From: Plantactinospora sp. KBS50
GTDB lineage: Bacteria; Actinomycetota; Actinomycetes; Mycobacteriales; Micromonosporaceae
NCBI RefSeq assembly: GCF_002285795.1
Contig: NZ_CP022961.1
Span: 3,910,001-3,974,000 of the forward strand
Length of the DNA: 64,000 bases
Direction: 5' to 3'
Part shown: positions 17,456 to 26,310 of the stretch, piece after piece
Layout: every line of letters begins with the position of its first letter
Numbering within the stretch: position 1 is the stretch's first letter
The notes under the pieces: generated by a model
Seen by the model: the letters and a program-made list of their open reading frames with translations, nothing else
What the model was told of the DNA's origin: nothing
Databases searched by the model: none
Position numbers and translations under genes: made by a program

Positions 17456-18502
17456 CCCGAGGTGCCCGGTCGCGCTGTCCGGGCCGCTCATGGTGCGGGC
17501 GGCGACCCGGTAGCGGTTGCAGTACGACTCGTGGCACAGGTACGAGCCGCCGCGCATGACCCGGCCGACGCCCTCGGGTGGCCCCACCGGGTCGTGCCGG
17601 GTCTCCGGCCGGTCGGCGGCGTGCCAGTCGGGGCTGAACCAGTCCGCGCACCATTCCCACACGTTGCCCGAGGTGTTGTAGAGGCCGAACGCGTTCGGCC
17701 GGTACGCGCCCACGGGTGCGGTCCCGACGTGGCCGTCGGCGCCGGTGTCGCGGTGCGGGAACTCGCCCTGCCAGGTGTTGCAGCGGTGCTGGCGGCGCGG
17801 GGTGAACTCGTCGCCCCACGGGAATCGTGCCCCGTCCAGGCCGCCGCGGGCGGCGCGTTCCCACTCGGCCTCGGTGGGTAGCCGCTTGCCCGCCCAGGCG
17901 GCGTAGGCGGTGGCGTCCTGCCACGACACGTGGACGACGGGATGGTTCTGGATGTCGGTGATGCCGCTGCCCGGTCCCGCCGGGTGCCGCCACTGTGCCT
18001 CCTGCACGGCCAGCCACCAGGGCGCCTGCGGCACGCCGGCGTTGAGCACCCGCTGCCGGGCCGGCCCGCGGACGAACTGGTGGAAGACGAACGACCAGCC
18101 GAACCGTTCGGCCTCGGTGACGTACCCGGTGGCCTTCACGAACGCCGCGAACTGGGCGTTGGTGACGGCCCGCGGGTCGATGTGGTACGCCGAGACGGTG
18201 ACCTCGCGGACCGGTCCCTCGCCGTCGTCGGGGAACGCGTCCGGGTCGTCGCCGCCCATCCGGAACGTTCCGGCCGGGATGGCGACCATGCCGCGGCGTA
18301 CCTGGGCGGGGTCCCGGTCGGGTGGGGTGAACCCCCAGCGCGCGGCCGGGTCGCCCTCGGCGCGCTCGGCGGTGCGCGGCCCGGCGCCGGCCGCACCGCC
18401 ACCCGCCGCCGCACCGCCACCCGCCGCCGCCGCGGCAGCGGCGGCGGCGGCGGCAGCGGCGGTGCCGGCACCGGGCTGGCCTGGGGCGCAGCATGCTGTC
18501 AT
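17438..18502 (-). CDS. Formylglycine-generating enzyme (sulfatase-modifying factor)
   Basis: A 354-residue copper enzyme that oxidises the active-site Cys of type I sulfatases to formylglycine. The catalytic pair is Cys323/Cys328 in SYLCHESYCNRYRVAAR, exactly as in characterised actinobacterial FGEs. Other hallmarks are IPAGTFRMGGDDPDAFPDDGE, KRLPTEAEWERAARGG, NVWEWCADWF and the closing GHLGFRCA. Residues 12-42 are an unusual run of Ala and Gly (13 consecutive Ala) with no known role. The start overlaps the upstream sulfatase stop by ATGA, so enzyme and substrates are coexpressed. The two sulfatases of this operon both have the CxPxR target motif. Confidence 0.96.
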   Translation of the reverse strand: MTACCAPGQPGAGTAAAAAAAAAAAAAGGGAAAGGGAAGAGPRTAERAEGDPAARWGFTPPDRDPAQVRRGMVAIPAGTFRMGGDDPDAFPDDGEGPVREVTVSAYHIDPRAVTNAQFAAFVKATGYVTEAERFGWSFVFHQFVRGPARQRVLNAGVPQAPWWLAVQEAQWRHPAGPGSGITDIQNHPVVHVSWQDATAYAAWAGKRLPTEAEWERAARGGLDGARFPWGDEFTPRRQHRCNTWQGEFPHRDTGADGHVGTAPVGAYRPNAFGLYNTSGNVWEWCADWFSPDWHAADRPETRHDPVGPPEGVGRVMRGGSYLCHESYCNRYRVAARTMSGPDSATGHLGFRCAT

Positions 18503-19995
18503 GCCGGCGACCCTAGCTCGACGTCGAACGGCAGGCCGCTGGAAGGGTCGCCACAGATCACCCGAAGGTGGTCATACATCTCGGCCACCACCGCGGGCTC
18601 GGACCGCCACCGGTTGTCCGTCTCGGCGGGGTCGGCCCGTACGTCGTAGAGCTGCCCGTCGGGGTGTCCGGCGTCCCACGGCGGTGCCGGGTGCGCCTTG
18701 CCGGAGCCGGTGGCGAACAGGTCGCCGATCGACGGCTCGGAGAACCCGCCGCCGGCCCCGGCCGAGAAGATCGCCTTCCACCGGCCGCGGCGCAGCGCGA
18801 ACCGGCCGCCGAGGCTGTGGTGCACGATCGGCCGGTCCGGGTCGCCGTCCTGCGTGCCCGCGAGGACGCCCAGGACGTTGCGGCCGTCCTCGGCGGCGCC
18901 GGGCGGCACGTCCGCCCCGGTGGCGGCCGAGACGGTCGGCAGCAGGTCGGTCAGGCAGATCGGGGCGTCCACCACGGTGCCGGCCGGCAGCCGTCCGGGC
19001 CACCGGGCCAGGAACGGCTCCCGGTGGCCGCCGTCCCACAGGTCGCCCTTCTGGCCCCGCCAGTCGCCGTTGGGCCGGTGCCGCGTGACGTCGCCGTCGT
19101 CGGTGAAGATCGTCGGCGCGCCGTTGTCGCTGGTGACGATGAACAGGGTGTCGTCCAGGACGCCCTTGGCGGCCAGCGCCGCCCGCAGTTGCCCGACCGC
19201 CCAGTCGACCAGGCAGACCCCGTCGGCCCGGTCGCCGAGGCCGGAGCGGCCGCGCAGGAAGGCCGGCGGTACGTTCGGCCGGTGCGGGGCCGACGGCGCC
19301 AGGTAGCACAGGAACGGCTCCTGCTGGGCCTCGATCCAGCGCACCGCCTCGGCGACGAACCGGACGTCGACCTCGGTCTCGTCGAAGTCCTCGGTCTGCC
19401 GGCCGGGCCGCTGTTCGGTGAGGTAGGTCCGCTTCTCCCGGTCCGGTACGCCGAGCGTGCGGTCCTGGTCGATGAAGGCGTACGGGGGCATGTCGAGCGA
19501 TCCGGCGATGCCGAAGAACCGGTCGAAGCCGAGCGCGGTCGGGCCGCCGGTGACCGGCGCGGTGTAGTCGATGTCCCGGCCGAAGTCGGTCTCGATGTCG
19601 TCGTGCAGGCGGGCGCCGGGGGCGAAGGCGTCCCGGACCGATCCGTCGGTGTGCCGCCAGCCCAGGCCGAGGTGCCACTTGCCGAAGGCGCCGGTGGCGT
19701 ACCCGGCGGCGTGCAGCACCGCGGCGAGGGTGGGTCGGGCCGGCTCGATGAGAGCCGGCCCGTGGCCCATCAGCACGAAGTTCTTCAGCGGACCGCGCCA
19801 GGCGTACCGGCCGGTCATCAGCGCGTACCGGCTCGGGGTGCAGACCGCGGAGGCCGAGTGGCAGTCGGTGGCCCGCACGCCCTCGGCGGCCAGCCGGTCG
19901 ATCTCCGGGGTGGGGATCGCGGACCCGTAGCTGCCGAGGTCGCCCCAGCCCATGTCGTCGGCCAGTACGACGACGACGTTGGGTCGTGCGGTCAT
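18499..19995 (-). CDS. Type I sulfatase (arylsulfatase family)
   Basis: A 498-residue sulfatase. The start at 19995 (MTARPNVVVVLADDMGWGD) is the typical first strand with metal-binding Asp pair. Cys52 in CTPSRYALMTGRY is the residue converted to formylglycine. Further conserved text includes GKWHLGLG, APSAPHRPN and FIVTSDNGAPTIF (Asp/Asn metal ligands). There is no signal peptide, so it should act in the cytoplasm on imported sulfated sugars. It overlaps the beta-helix gene upstream and the FGE gene downstream by four bases each. Confidence 0.95.
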   Translation of the reverse strand: MTARPNVVVVLADDMGWGDLGSYGSAIPTPEIDRLAAEGVRATDCHSASAVCTPSRYALMTGRYAWRGPLKNFVLMGHGPALIEPARPTLAAVLHAAGYATGAFGKWHLGLGWRHTDGSVRDAFAPGARLHDDIETDFGRDIDYTAPVTGGPTALGFDRFFGIAGSLDMPPYAFIDQDRTLGVPDREKRTYLTEQRPGRQTEDFDETEVDVRFVAEAVRWIEAQQEPFLCYLAPSAPHRPNVPPAFLRGRSGLGDRADGVCLVDWAVGQLRAALAAKGVLDDTLFIVTSDNGAPTIFTDDGDVTRHRPNGDWRGQKGDLWDGGHREPFLARWPGRLPAGTVVDAPICLTDLLPTVSAATGADVPPGAAEDGRNVLGVLAGTQDGDPDRPIVHHSLGGRFALRRGRWKAIFSAGAGGGFSEPSIGDLFATGSGKAHPAPPWDAGHPDGQLYDVRADPAETDNRWRSEPAVVAEMYDHLRVICGDPSSGLPFDVELGSPA

Positions 19996-21638
19996 GTCCA
20001 GCAGCTCCCGTCCTGGCTCTTGGCGATCCGGATCGCGTTGGTGCTGGCCGGGTCGATGTCGAAGGTGCCGGCGTTCCAGATGCAGTTGGCGCCGTCGTAG
20101 ACGTTCACGAAGTTGATGTTGCGGGCCTTGTGCGTGCCGTCGATCCCGCGCACGACGTTGGGCTGCGAGTACTGGCTGTACGAGTGGATGTTGCGGAAGA
20201 TGAGCTGGTCGAGTTCGCCGTAGCCCTTGCTCGGGTCGTACCACTTGTTGTTCTCGACGGCGAGGTAGAACAGCCGCCAGTTGGCGTTCTCGACCCGGAT
20301 GTTCTCGAACAGGTAGCGGTGGGGTGTGCCGGAGCCGGCGTGCAGCGCCCGGAAGACTGCCGGTTTCGCCAGGAAGTAGTGCTCCACGTGGATGACGTCG
20401 TTGTCGTAGACGTGGAAGTTCTGGCTGTCCACCTCCAGGTTCCAGCTGATCATGAAGGAGGCGCCGTTCTCCAACTGCCAGATGGTGTTCTTCCGGGCGA
20501 TGGTGTCGCCCCAGAACAGCTTGATCGAGTCGTCGTTGGACTTGACGAAGTTGTTCTCCAGCAGGCTCTTGTTCCCGCCCACCATGCCGTCGGTGGAGTA
20601 CCACCAGGACATCGTCTTGACGTTCTCGATCGTGGTGTATTGGGCCAGCGCCCGGACGTTGAACCGGGGCGCGTTGACGATGGTGATCCCCTCGATGAGC
20701 ACGTTCGTTGAGCTCTGGTCGGCGATGTCGATGATGCCCGGCTGGTTCTTGTTCAGGTCCTGGTCACCGGTGTCCAGGAAGAGCCCGTCGATGATGCCGC
20801 GACCCTTGATGGTCAGGTTGTGCACGGCGCCCGGGGCGATGAACGCGGCCTGCAGGTACGCCCCGCCGGCCAGGTAGATGGTCTGGTTGTCCTGGAGCAC
20901 CTGGCCGGCGCCGAGGTAGTGCACCCCGGGGCCGAAGTAGCGCACGTTCGGGTCGCCGGTGGCCGGCGGGACGTCGTTCTCCGGCGGGTTGGCGAAGACC
21001 AGCATCGGGTGCGCGATCGGGTTGTGGATGTTCGGGTTGAACTCCACCGAGACGTTGCGGGGCTGGCTCATCGTGAACGTGCAGACGTTGTTCGCGTACG
21101 AGGTGGCGATGGCCGCCGCGTAGGGGCGCACCATGCAGCCGGTCAGGCCGCTCTGGTTCAGCGCCGTCACCTGCACCGTCACCGATCCGCTGAAGGAGAA
21201 CGAGGTCCACGAGGTGTCCTCCTCCCGGTTGGTGTCGGTCTTGCGGGCCAGCGCCTGGTAGGTGAAGGACGACTGCCCGTTGACGGTGACCGCGTACCGG
21301 TTGGAGGCCGCCACCCCGGACGGTCCCGGGTAGAGGCTCAGCGCCGGGCCGGCGCCCGGGGTGATGTCGCCGTAGGGCAGCGTGGCGCGCTGCGCGGCGA
21401 TCGCCGACTCGGTGGCGGCGGTCGAGGCGGTGATGCTGGCGGCGATGGAGTCCACGGTGGACAGGCCGCCGTTGATGTCGGTGACGGTGCCGCCGTAGTC
21501 GTACTGCTTGCCGACGTACGGCGCGCCGTTCGCGGTGGCCGGGGCCGCGGTCAGCAGCGCCGCGACGAGGGTGAGGACGGCGGTGCCGACGATCGCGGCG
21601 AGCCGCCGCCGGCCGGTCGTGTGGGAGCGGATGCGCAT
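19992..21638 (-). CDS. Secreted right-handed beta-helix glycan-active protein (GH28-like)
   Basis: A 548-residue protein with an N-terminal signal peptide (MRIRSHTTGRRRLAAIVG…, cleavage near APATANG). The C-terminal 330 residues are parallel beta-helix coils rich in N/D turns: IYLAGGAYLQAAFIAPGAV, IKGRGIIDG, VLIEGITIVNAP and FVKSNDDSIKLF. The NDDSIK element resembles the catalytic Asp pair of polygalacturonase-type GH28 and dextranase-type GH49 families. ATG 21638 follows a GGAAGGTG site and a 25-bp gap after the upstream sulfatase. It probably cuts the polymer outside the cell before import. The exact family is uncertain. Confidence 0.8.
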   Translation of the reverse strand: MRIRSHTTGRRRLAAIVGTAVLTLVAALLTAAPATANGAPYVGKQYDYGGTVTDINGGLSTVDSIAASITASTAATESAIAAQRATLPYGDITPGAGPALSLYPGPSGVAASNRYAVTVNGQSSFTYQALARKTDTNREEDTSWTSFSFSGSVTVQVTALNQSGLTGCMVRPYAAAIATSYANNVCTFTMSQPRNVSVEFNPNIHNPIAHPMLVFANPPENDVPPATGDPNVRYFGPGVHYLGAGQVLQDNQTIYLAGGAYLQAAFIAPGAVHNLTIKGRGIIDGLFLDTGDQDLNKNQPGIIDIADQSSTNVLIEGITIVNAPRFNVRALAQYTTIENVKTMSWWYSTDGMVGGNKSLLENNFVKSNDDSIKLFWGDTIARKNTIWQLENGASFMISWNLEVDSQNFHVYDNDVIHVEHYFLAKPAVFRALHAGSGTPHRYLFENIRVENANWRLFYLAVENNKWYDPSKGYGELDQLIFRNIHSYSQYSQPNVVRGIDGTHKARNINFVNVYDGANCIWNAGTFDIDPASTNAIRIAKSQDGSCWT

Positions 21639-21663
21639 GGTGTCACCTTCCGGAGGGGATGGC

Positions 21664-23115
21664 TCAGCCGAACCGCTTCTGGTGTTCCGCCTTCGGGTCC
21701 CAGGTGTTCAGGCCCGGGCAGCCGAACGCCGGGGCGAGCACGTAGTGGTCGTAGCTCTCGGCCAACCGGGCGCGCAGCAGCTCGTGGTGCTGTTTCACCA
21801 GGTCCGCGTGGTCCGGGTCGTCCACCAGATTGGTCAGCTCGTACGGATCGGACTCCAGGTCGAAGAACTGCCACGGCTTGCCGCCGTGCGCGTCGCCGAG
21901 CACCGTGTACTTGTGGCGGCGGGTGCGGATGCCGCGCCAGGTCTCCTCGTGGAACGGGACCTCCGGCCGCATCTCGGCGACGAACTCCAGCAGCACCGCG
22001 TCCCGGTCCAGGCCCTCGGCCTGGCCGCGGGCGACAGGCGCCAGGTTCAGGCCCGGTTTCGGGTCGCGGGGGGTGATCCCGGCGAGGCCGAGCAGGGTCG
22101 GGAAGAGGTCCTCGGTGCAGACCGGGTCGGCCACGGTACGGCCGCCGCCGCCGACGTTCCCGATGATCAGCGGGATGCCGATCGACTCCTCCCACGGTCG
22201 CTGCTTGGCCAGCACGCCGTGGCAGCCGAGCAGTTCGCCGTGGTCGGCGGTGAGCGCGATGATGGTGTTGTCCAGTTGCCCGCTCGCGCGCAGCGCGGCG
22301 ACCAGCCGGCCCACGTTGTCGTCCAGGTTCTCGATCATCGCGTAGTACACCCGCAGGTCGTCCAGGAGGTCCCGGCCGTGCGGCCCGCGCTTGCGGTACT
22401 CCTTGTCCACCTCGACGTTGTCGCGCAGCACCAGTTCGCGGTCCCGCCACCGGTCCAGGTACTCCGGCGGCGCGGTGAACAGCGGGTGCGGGGGTTCCAC
22501 GGACAGCACCGCCGCGAACGGCTCCCGCTGTCCCGCCGTACCGTCGCCGGTGGCGGACCCGGCGCCGGTCGCGCCGGCCGGGCCGCCGGTGGCGTAGTCG
22601 ATGGCCAGGTCGAACAGGCCGTCGGTCTGGTAGCCCTCGATCTTGCGCATCGTCGGGTCGTCGTGGGTGGAGTACCAGGTGTCGTACGGGTCGTTGCAGA
22701 TGTCGAAGCCGGCGAAGTGCTGGAAACGGCCCTGGAAGGGGCGCGGCACCGGGGTACGCGACGCCTTGACCACGTTGTGCCCCGGGTAGTGGCCGAAGTT
22801 GCCGTACAGGTGCCACTTGCCGAACAGCGCGGTGCGGTAGTCGGCCTCGTTGAACTCGTCGGCGAGGGTCCGCTCGGCCGGCGACATCCGCCACTCGATC
22901 GACGGGATGAACCGGGTGTGCGCGTACTCCCCGGTCATCAGCGAGAACCGGAACGGCACACAGACCGGGTACGTCGAGGAGGCGGCGGTGAACCGGGTTC
23001 CCGAGGCGGCCAGGGCGTCGATGTTCGGCGTGCTGACGTTCGGGTCGCCGTAGCAGCCCAGCGCCTGCCGGCGCAGTTGGTCGGAGATGATCAGGATGAT
23101 GTTGGGTCGGGTCAC
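21664..23115 (-). CDS. Type I sulfatase, second copy
   Basis: A 483-residue sulfatase. The start is GTG 23115, overlapping the permease stop (GTGA); the protein opens TRPNIILIISDQLRRQALG. The modifiable Cys52 lies in CVPFRFSLMTGEY, a C-x-P-x-R site. GKWHLYGNFGHYPGHN and ITADHGELLGCHGV-type text (here IALTADHGELLG) provide the remaining metal and sulfate ligands. It has no signal peptide and is thus cytoplasmic. It is only distantly similar to the sulfatase at 18.5 kb, so the two probably remove different sulfate groups. Confidence 0.95.
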   Translation of the reverse strand: MTRPNIILIISDQLRRQALGCYGDPNVSTPNIDALAASGTRFTAASSTYPVCVPFRFSLMTGEYAHTRFIPSIEWRMSPAERTLADEFNEADYRTALFGKWHLYGNFGHYPGHNVVKASRTPVPRPFQGRFQHFAGFDICNDPYDTWYSTHDDPTMRKIEGYQTDGLFDLAIDYATGGPAGATGAGSATGDGTAGQREPFAAVLSVEPPHPLFTAPPEYLDRWRDRELVLRDNVEVDKEYRKRGPHGRDLLDDLRVYYAMIENLDDNVGRLVAALRASGQLDNTIIALTADHGELLGCHGVLAKQRPWEESIGIPLIIGNVGGGGRTVADPVCTEDLFPTLLGLAGITPRDPKPGLNLAPVARGQAEGLDRDAVLLEFVAEMRPEVPFHEETWRGIRTRRHKYTVLGDAHGGKPWQFFDLESDPYELTNLVDDPDHADLVKQHHELLRARLAESYDHYVLAPAFGCPGLNTWDPKAEHQKRFG

Positions 23116-24008
23116 TTCAAACCCCCCGAGGTCAGGCCCGCGACGAACCGCCGTTGCAGGGCGAGGAACAGGATCACCACGGGGAGCAGCATGAACAGCG
23201 CGGCGGCGCTGGTCAGTCCCCAGTCGGTCGAGTGCTGGTCCTGGAAGGCCAGGAAGCTGGTGGAGATGGGCCGCTTGGACGGGTCGTGGATGAAGGTGAT
23301 CGCCCAGAAGAACTCGTTCCAGGCCATCAGGCCGGCGATCAGGCCGACGGTGAGGAAGCCCGGCCAGGCCAGCGGCAGCACCACCCGGCGGGCGATCTGC
23401 GCGTCCGACGCCCCGTCCAGCCGGGCCGCCTCGACGAAGTCGGTCGGCACCTTCACCAGGAAGCTGCGCAGCAGCAGGGTGGCGAACGGCGCGTCGACGG
23501 CCCAGTAGATGATCATCAGGCCGAACAGGCTGTCGGTCAGCCGCAGCTCGGTCCAGAGGAAGAACAGCGGCACCACGAACAGCTGCACCGGCAGCGAGCT
23601 GCCGAGGAACAGGTACGCCAGCACCCCGTTGCCGCCGGGCACCCGCAGGTGGCTGAGCGCGTACGCGGCCATCCCGGCGATCACGCAGGTGCCCGCGACG
23701 GTGCCCACGCACAGGATCGCGCTGTTCTTCATGGTGACGGCGAAGTCGCCCCGGGTCCACGCCTCGGTGAAGTTGGTCAGGCTCAGCGACGAGGGCGGGG
23801 TGAGCGGGCTGGCGCCGATCTGGGCGTTGTTCTTGAACGCGTTGAACAGCAGCGCCACCAGCGGGCCGATCGCGAACAGCGCCAGCACCACCAGGACCAG
23901 GTACGCCGGGAACAGTCCCCGGCCGCGCCGGGGACGCCGGGCCGGCGGCGCGGTGTCCGGAGCCGGGGCCGATGCCGAGGCCGGTGGACGCATGGTGGCC
24001 GCGGTCAT
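23112..24008 (-). CDS. Carbohydrate ABC transporter permease (MalG-like)
   Basis: A 298-residue inner-membrane protein with about six hydrophobic helices (first YLVLVVLALFAIGPLVALLF). The EAA loop that docks the ATPase reads VEAARLDGASDAQIARRVVLPLA, the CUT1 pattern. The N-terminal 30 residues are Ala/Pro/Arg-rich and cytoplasmic. It overlaps both neighbours by four bases. No ATPase gene is in the operon, so a shared MsiK-type ATPase encoded elsewhere is likely, as is usual for actinomycete CUT1 importers. Confidence 0.93.
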   Translation of the reverse strand: MTAATMRPPASASAPAPDTAPPARRPRRGRGLFPAYLVLVVLALFAIGPLVALLFNAFKNNAQIGASPLTPPSSLSLTNFTEAWTRGDFAVTMKNSAILCVGTVAGTCVIAGMAAYALSHLRVPGGNGVLAYLFLGSSLPVQLFVVPLFFLWTELRLTDSLFGLMIIYWAVDAPFATLLLRSFLVKVPTDFVEAARLDGASDAQIARRVVLPLAWPGFLTVGLIAGLMAWNEFFWAITFIHDPSKRPISTSFLAFQDQHSTDWGLTSAAALFMLLPVVILFLALQRRFVAGLTSGGLK

Positions 24009-24913
24009 GTCTCCCACCCCCGCTTGCGCAGAATCTGGTACACCGCGAGCACCATCGCGGTGACGACGGTCATCGACAGACCGAGCGCCGCGGCGTACCC
24101 GGCGGAGTACTCGTTGAACGCCTGCTTGTACATGAGCGTCGCCATGACCTCGCTGGACCCGGCCGGGCCGCCCTCGGTCATGATGAAGATGTAGTCGAAC
24201 GCCTTGAGCGTCCAGATCACGGTCATCAGCAGGATGAACACGACCGTCGGCCGGATGCCGGGCAGGGTGACCGAGCGGAACCGCTGCCAGCCGTTGGCGC
24301 CGTCGACCTTGGCCGCGTCGTACAGCTGCGGGTCGACGCCCTGCATCGCGGCGAAGAAGATCACCGCGAGGAAGCCCCACCAGTGCCAGTTGACCACGAA
24401 GTTGACGCTCAGCAGCGAGGTGGCCGGGTCACCCAGCCACGCCTGGTCGATGCCGAGGACGTGCCCGAGCCCGCTGGTCGGCGAGAGCAGCATCTTCCAC
24501 ACCGCCGCGTTGACCACGCTGGCCACCACGTACGGGATGAAGTACAGCGCCCGGAACAGCATCTGGAACCGGCGGACCTGCGAGAGCAGGTGCGCCCCGA
24601 GCAGCCCCATGGCCATCGGTACGGACAGGAACAGGACGAACCAGACCGTGTTGTGCCACAGCGCCGCGTGCACCTTGTCGTCGCCGAAGGCCCGGACGTA
24701 GTTGTCCAACCCGATGAACGTCGCCGGGCCCAGCCCCGACCAGTCGGTGAGCGAGTAGTAGACGGTGGCGACCGAGGGTCCGATCACCACCAGGCCGTTG
24801 AGCAGCAGCAGCGGCGCCAGGAACAGCCACCCGACCAGCCTGCCGCGCCGGCCGGGCCGGCCCCGGGCGCGCGCTCCCGCGCGCGGCCGGGCCGGCACCG
24901 ACGTCGCCGTCAC
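24005..24913 (-). CDS. Carbohydrate ABC transporter permease (MalF-like)
   Basis: A 302-residue permease, GTG start 24913 in a GTGA overlap with the binding-protein stop. It has six predicted membrane helices (LVGWLFLAPLLLLNGLVVIG first) and the EAA motif DAAKVDGANGWQRFRSVTLPGI. TDWSGLGPATFIGLDNYVRAF is the typical CUT1 periplasmic segment after helix 1. It pairs with the MalG-like permease immediately downstream to form the channel. Confidence 0.93.
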   Translation of the reverse strand: MTATSVPARPRAGARARGRPGRRGRLVGWLFLAPLLLLNGLVVIGPSVATVYYSLTDWSGLGPATFIGLDNYVRAFGDDKVHAALWHNTVWFVLFLSVPMAMGLLGAHLLSQVRRFQMLFRALYFIPYVVASVVNAAVWKMLLSPTSGLGHVLGIDQAWLGDPATSLLSVNFVVNWHWWGFLAVIFFAAMQGVDPQLYDAAKVDGANGWQRFRSVTLPGIRPTVVFILLMTVIWTLKAFDYIFIMTEGGPAGSSEVMATLMYKQAFNEYSAGYAAALGLSMTVVTAMVLAVYQILRKRGWET

Positions 24914-26310
24914 TTGGCCGCACCCCGCGGCATCAACTGCGGCAGGTTGCCCTCGGCCCGCTCGGTGTTGAACTGCTCGGCCAGCTTGGCGCAGTAGTCC
25001 TTCGGCGACATCTTGCCGGTGAGCACCTGCTCCAGCCCCTCGTAGACGAAGACGTCCGCCTTCGGCGGCCACCAGGTCCAGGTGACGTAGCCGTAGTTGC
25101 CGTTCTGGATGGCCTGGTTGACCGAGGTCAGCACCCGGCCGGACCGCGGGTCGATGCGGTCGGGGATCTCGCTCTCGTCGAACGTGATCGGGATGTTGTA
25201 CGTCGCCGGCACGTCGGCCATCCGCTCCAGCGCCGCCGCCTTGTCGGTGTAGTACCAGTTGAGGTAGCTGGCCGCGGCGTCCTGGTTCTTGCTGTTCGCG
25301 TTGATCGCCAGCGATCCGCCGATGCCCATCTCGAACAGCGGGTAGGCCACCTCCGGGCGCAGCGCCGGGTACGGCATCCAGTCCCAGTCGTTGTCGTTCT
25401 TGGCGGCGGAGCCGAAGAAGCTGCCCACCTGGCTCATGAACCAGCCGCCCTGCGGCACCATGGCGTACCCGCCCTGGCCGAACTTGGCGCCGACCTCCTG
25501 GGCCGGGACGGAGAACCACTTGTCGGTGCCGCCGGTGAACCAGCCCTTGTCGAAGTAGCTCTTGAGCAGCGCCACCGAGTCGACGAAGACCGGGTCGGTG
25601 AACTGGATGTCACCCTTGAGCGCCTGGTACAGCGCGTCCGGGCCGGCGTAGTGGTTCCAGAACACCGTCATCAGCCACTCGCCGGCGGCCTTCCAGTCGG
25701 TGTTCGACGAGCCGAACGGGATGATGCCCTGGCCGTTGGCCTCGGTGGCCAGCGCCTCCAGCTCGTCGCGGTTGGTCGGCTGCTGCCAGCCCTTGTCCGC
25801 GAACAGCGTCTTGTTGAAGTACAGCAGCATGGTGTCGACCCGCATCGGCAGCGCGTACAGCTTGCCGTCCTGGGTGAACGCCTGGATCGCCCACTCGGCG
25901 AGGTGGCTGTTCCAGTCCCACTTCTTCGCGTACCCGCTCAGGTCGGCCAGCACGTGCGCCTTGCTCCAGGCGATGGTCTGGGTGGCGGCCGGGCCGCGGA
26001 CGATGTCCGGGCCGGACTTGGCCTGCAAAGCGGTCTGCACCAGCCGGCGCAGGTCCGCGCCCTTGTAGAAGGTGGTGTTCAGGTCGATTTTCGGGTTGGC
26101 CTTCTCGAACGGCGCGACCACCTTGTCCAGGAAGTACTTCTGGTTGGCGTCGCCGGTCACGTCGATCCAGAAGTCGACGGTGCCGGTACCGTCGCCGGCG
26201 GCGCTGTCGCCGCCGCCGCACCCGGTGAGCAGCCCGGGTACGGCGAGGCCGAGGCCCGCCAGTCCGGCGCTGGACAGGAGACTACGACGGCTCAGGTGTG
26301 GTCCAGTCAT
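24910..26310 (-). CDS. Extracellular sugar-binding lipoprotein (ABC importer)
   Basis: A 466-residue solute-binding protein. The N-terminus has a twin-arginine-like SRRSLL followed by a hydrophobic stretch and the lipobox LLTGCGGG, so it is exported and lipid-anchored. The mature part has SBP family 1 features: ANPKIDLNTTFYKGADLRR, YALPMRVDTMLLYFNKTLF and FGQGGYAMVPQGGWFM. ATG 26310 forms an ATGA overlap with the gene upstream. Ligand is unknown; context points to an oligosaccharide released from a sulfated glycan. Confidence 0.93.
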   Translation of the reverse strand: MTGPHLSRRSLLSSAGLAGLGLAVPGLLTGCGGGDSAAGDGTGTVDFWIDVTGDANQKYFLDKVVAPFEKANPKIDLNTTFYKGADLRRLVQTALQAKSGPDIVRGPAATQTIAWSKAHVLADLSGYAKKWDWNSHLAEWAIQAFTQDGKLYALPMRVDTMLLYFNKTLFADKGWQQPTNRDELEALATEANGQGIIPFGSSNTDWKAAGEWLMTVFWNHYAGPDALYQALKGDIQFTDPVFVDSVALLKSYFDKGWFTGGTDKWFSVPAQEVGAKFGQGGYAMVPQGGWFMSQVGSFFGSAAKNDNDWDWMPYPALRPEVAYPLFEMGIGGSLAINANSKNQDAAASYLNWYYTDKAAALERMADVPATYNIPITFDESEIPDRIDPRSGRVLTSVNQAIQNGNYGYVTWTWWPPKADVFVYEGLEQVLTGKMSPKDYCAKLAEQFNTERAEGNLPQLMPRGAAK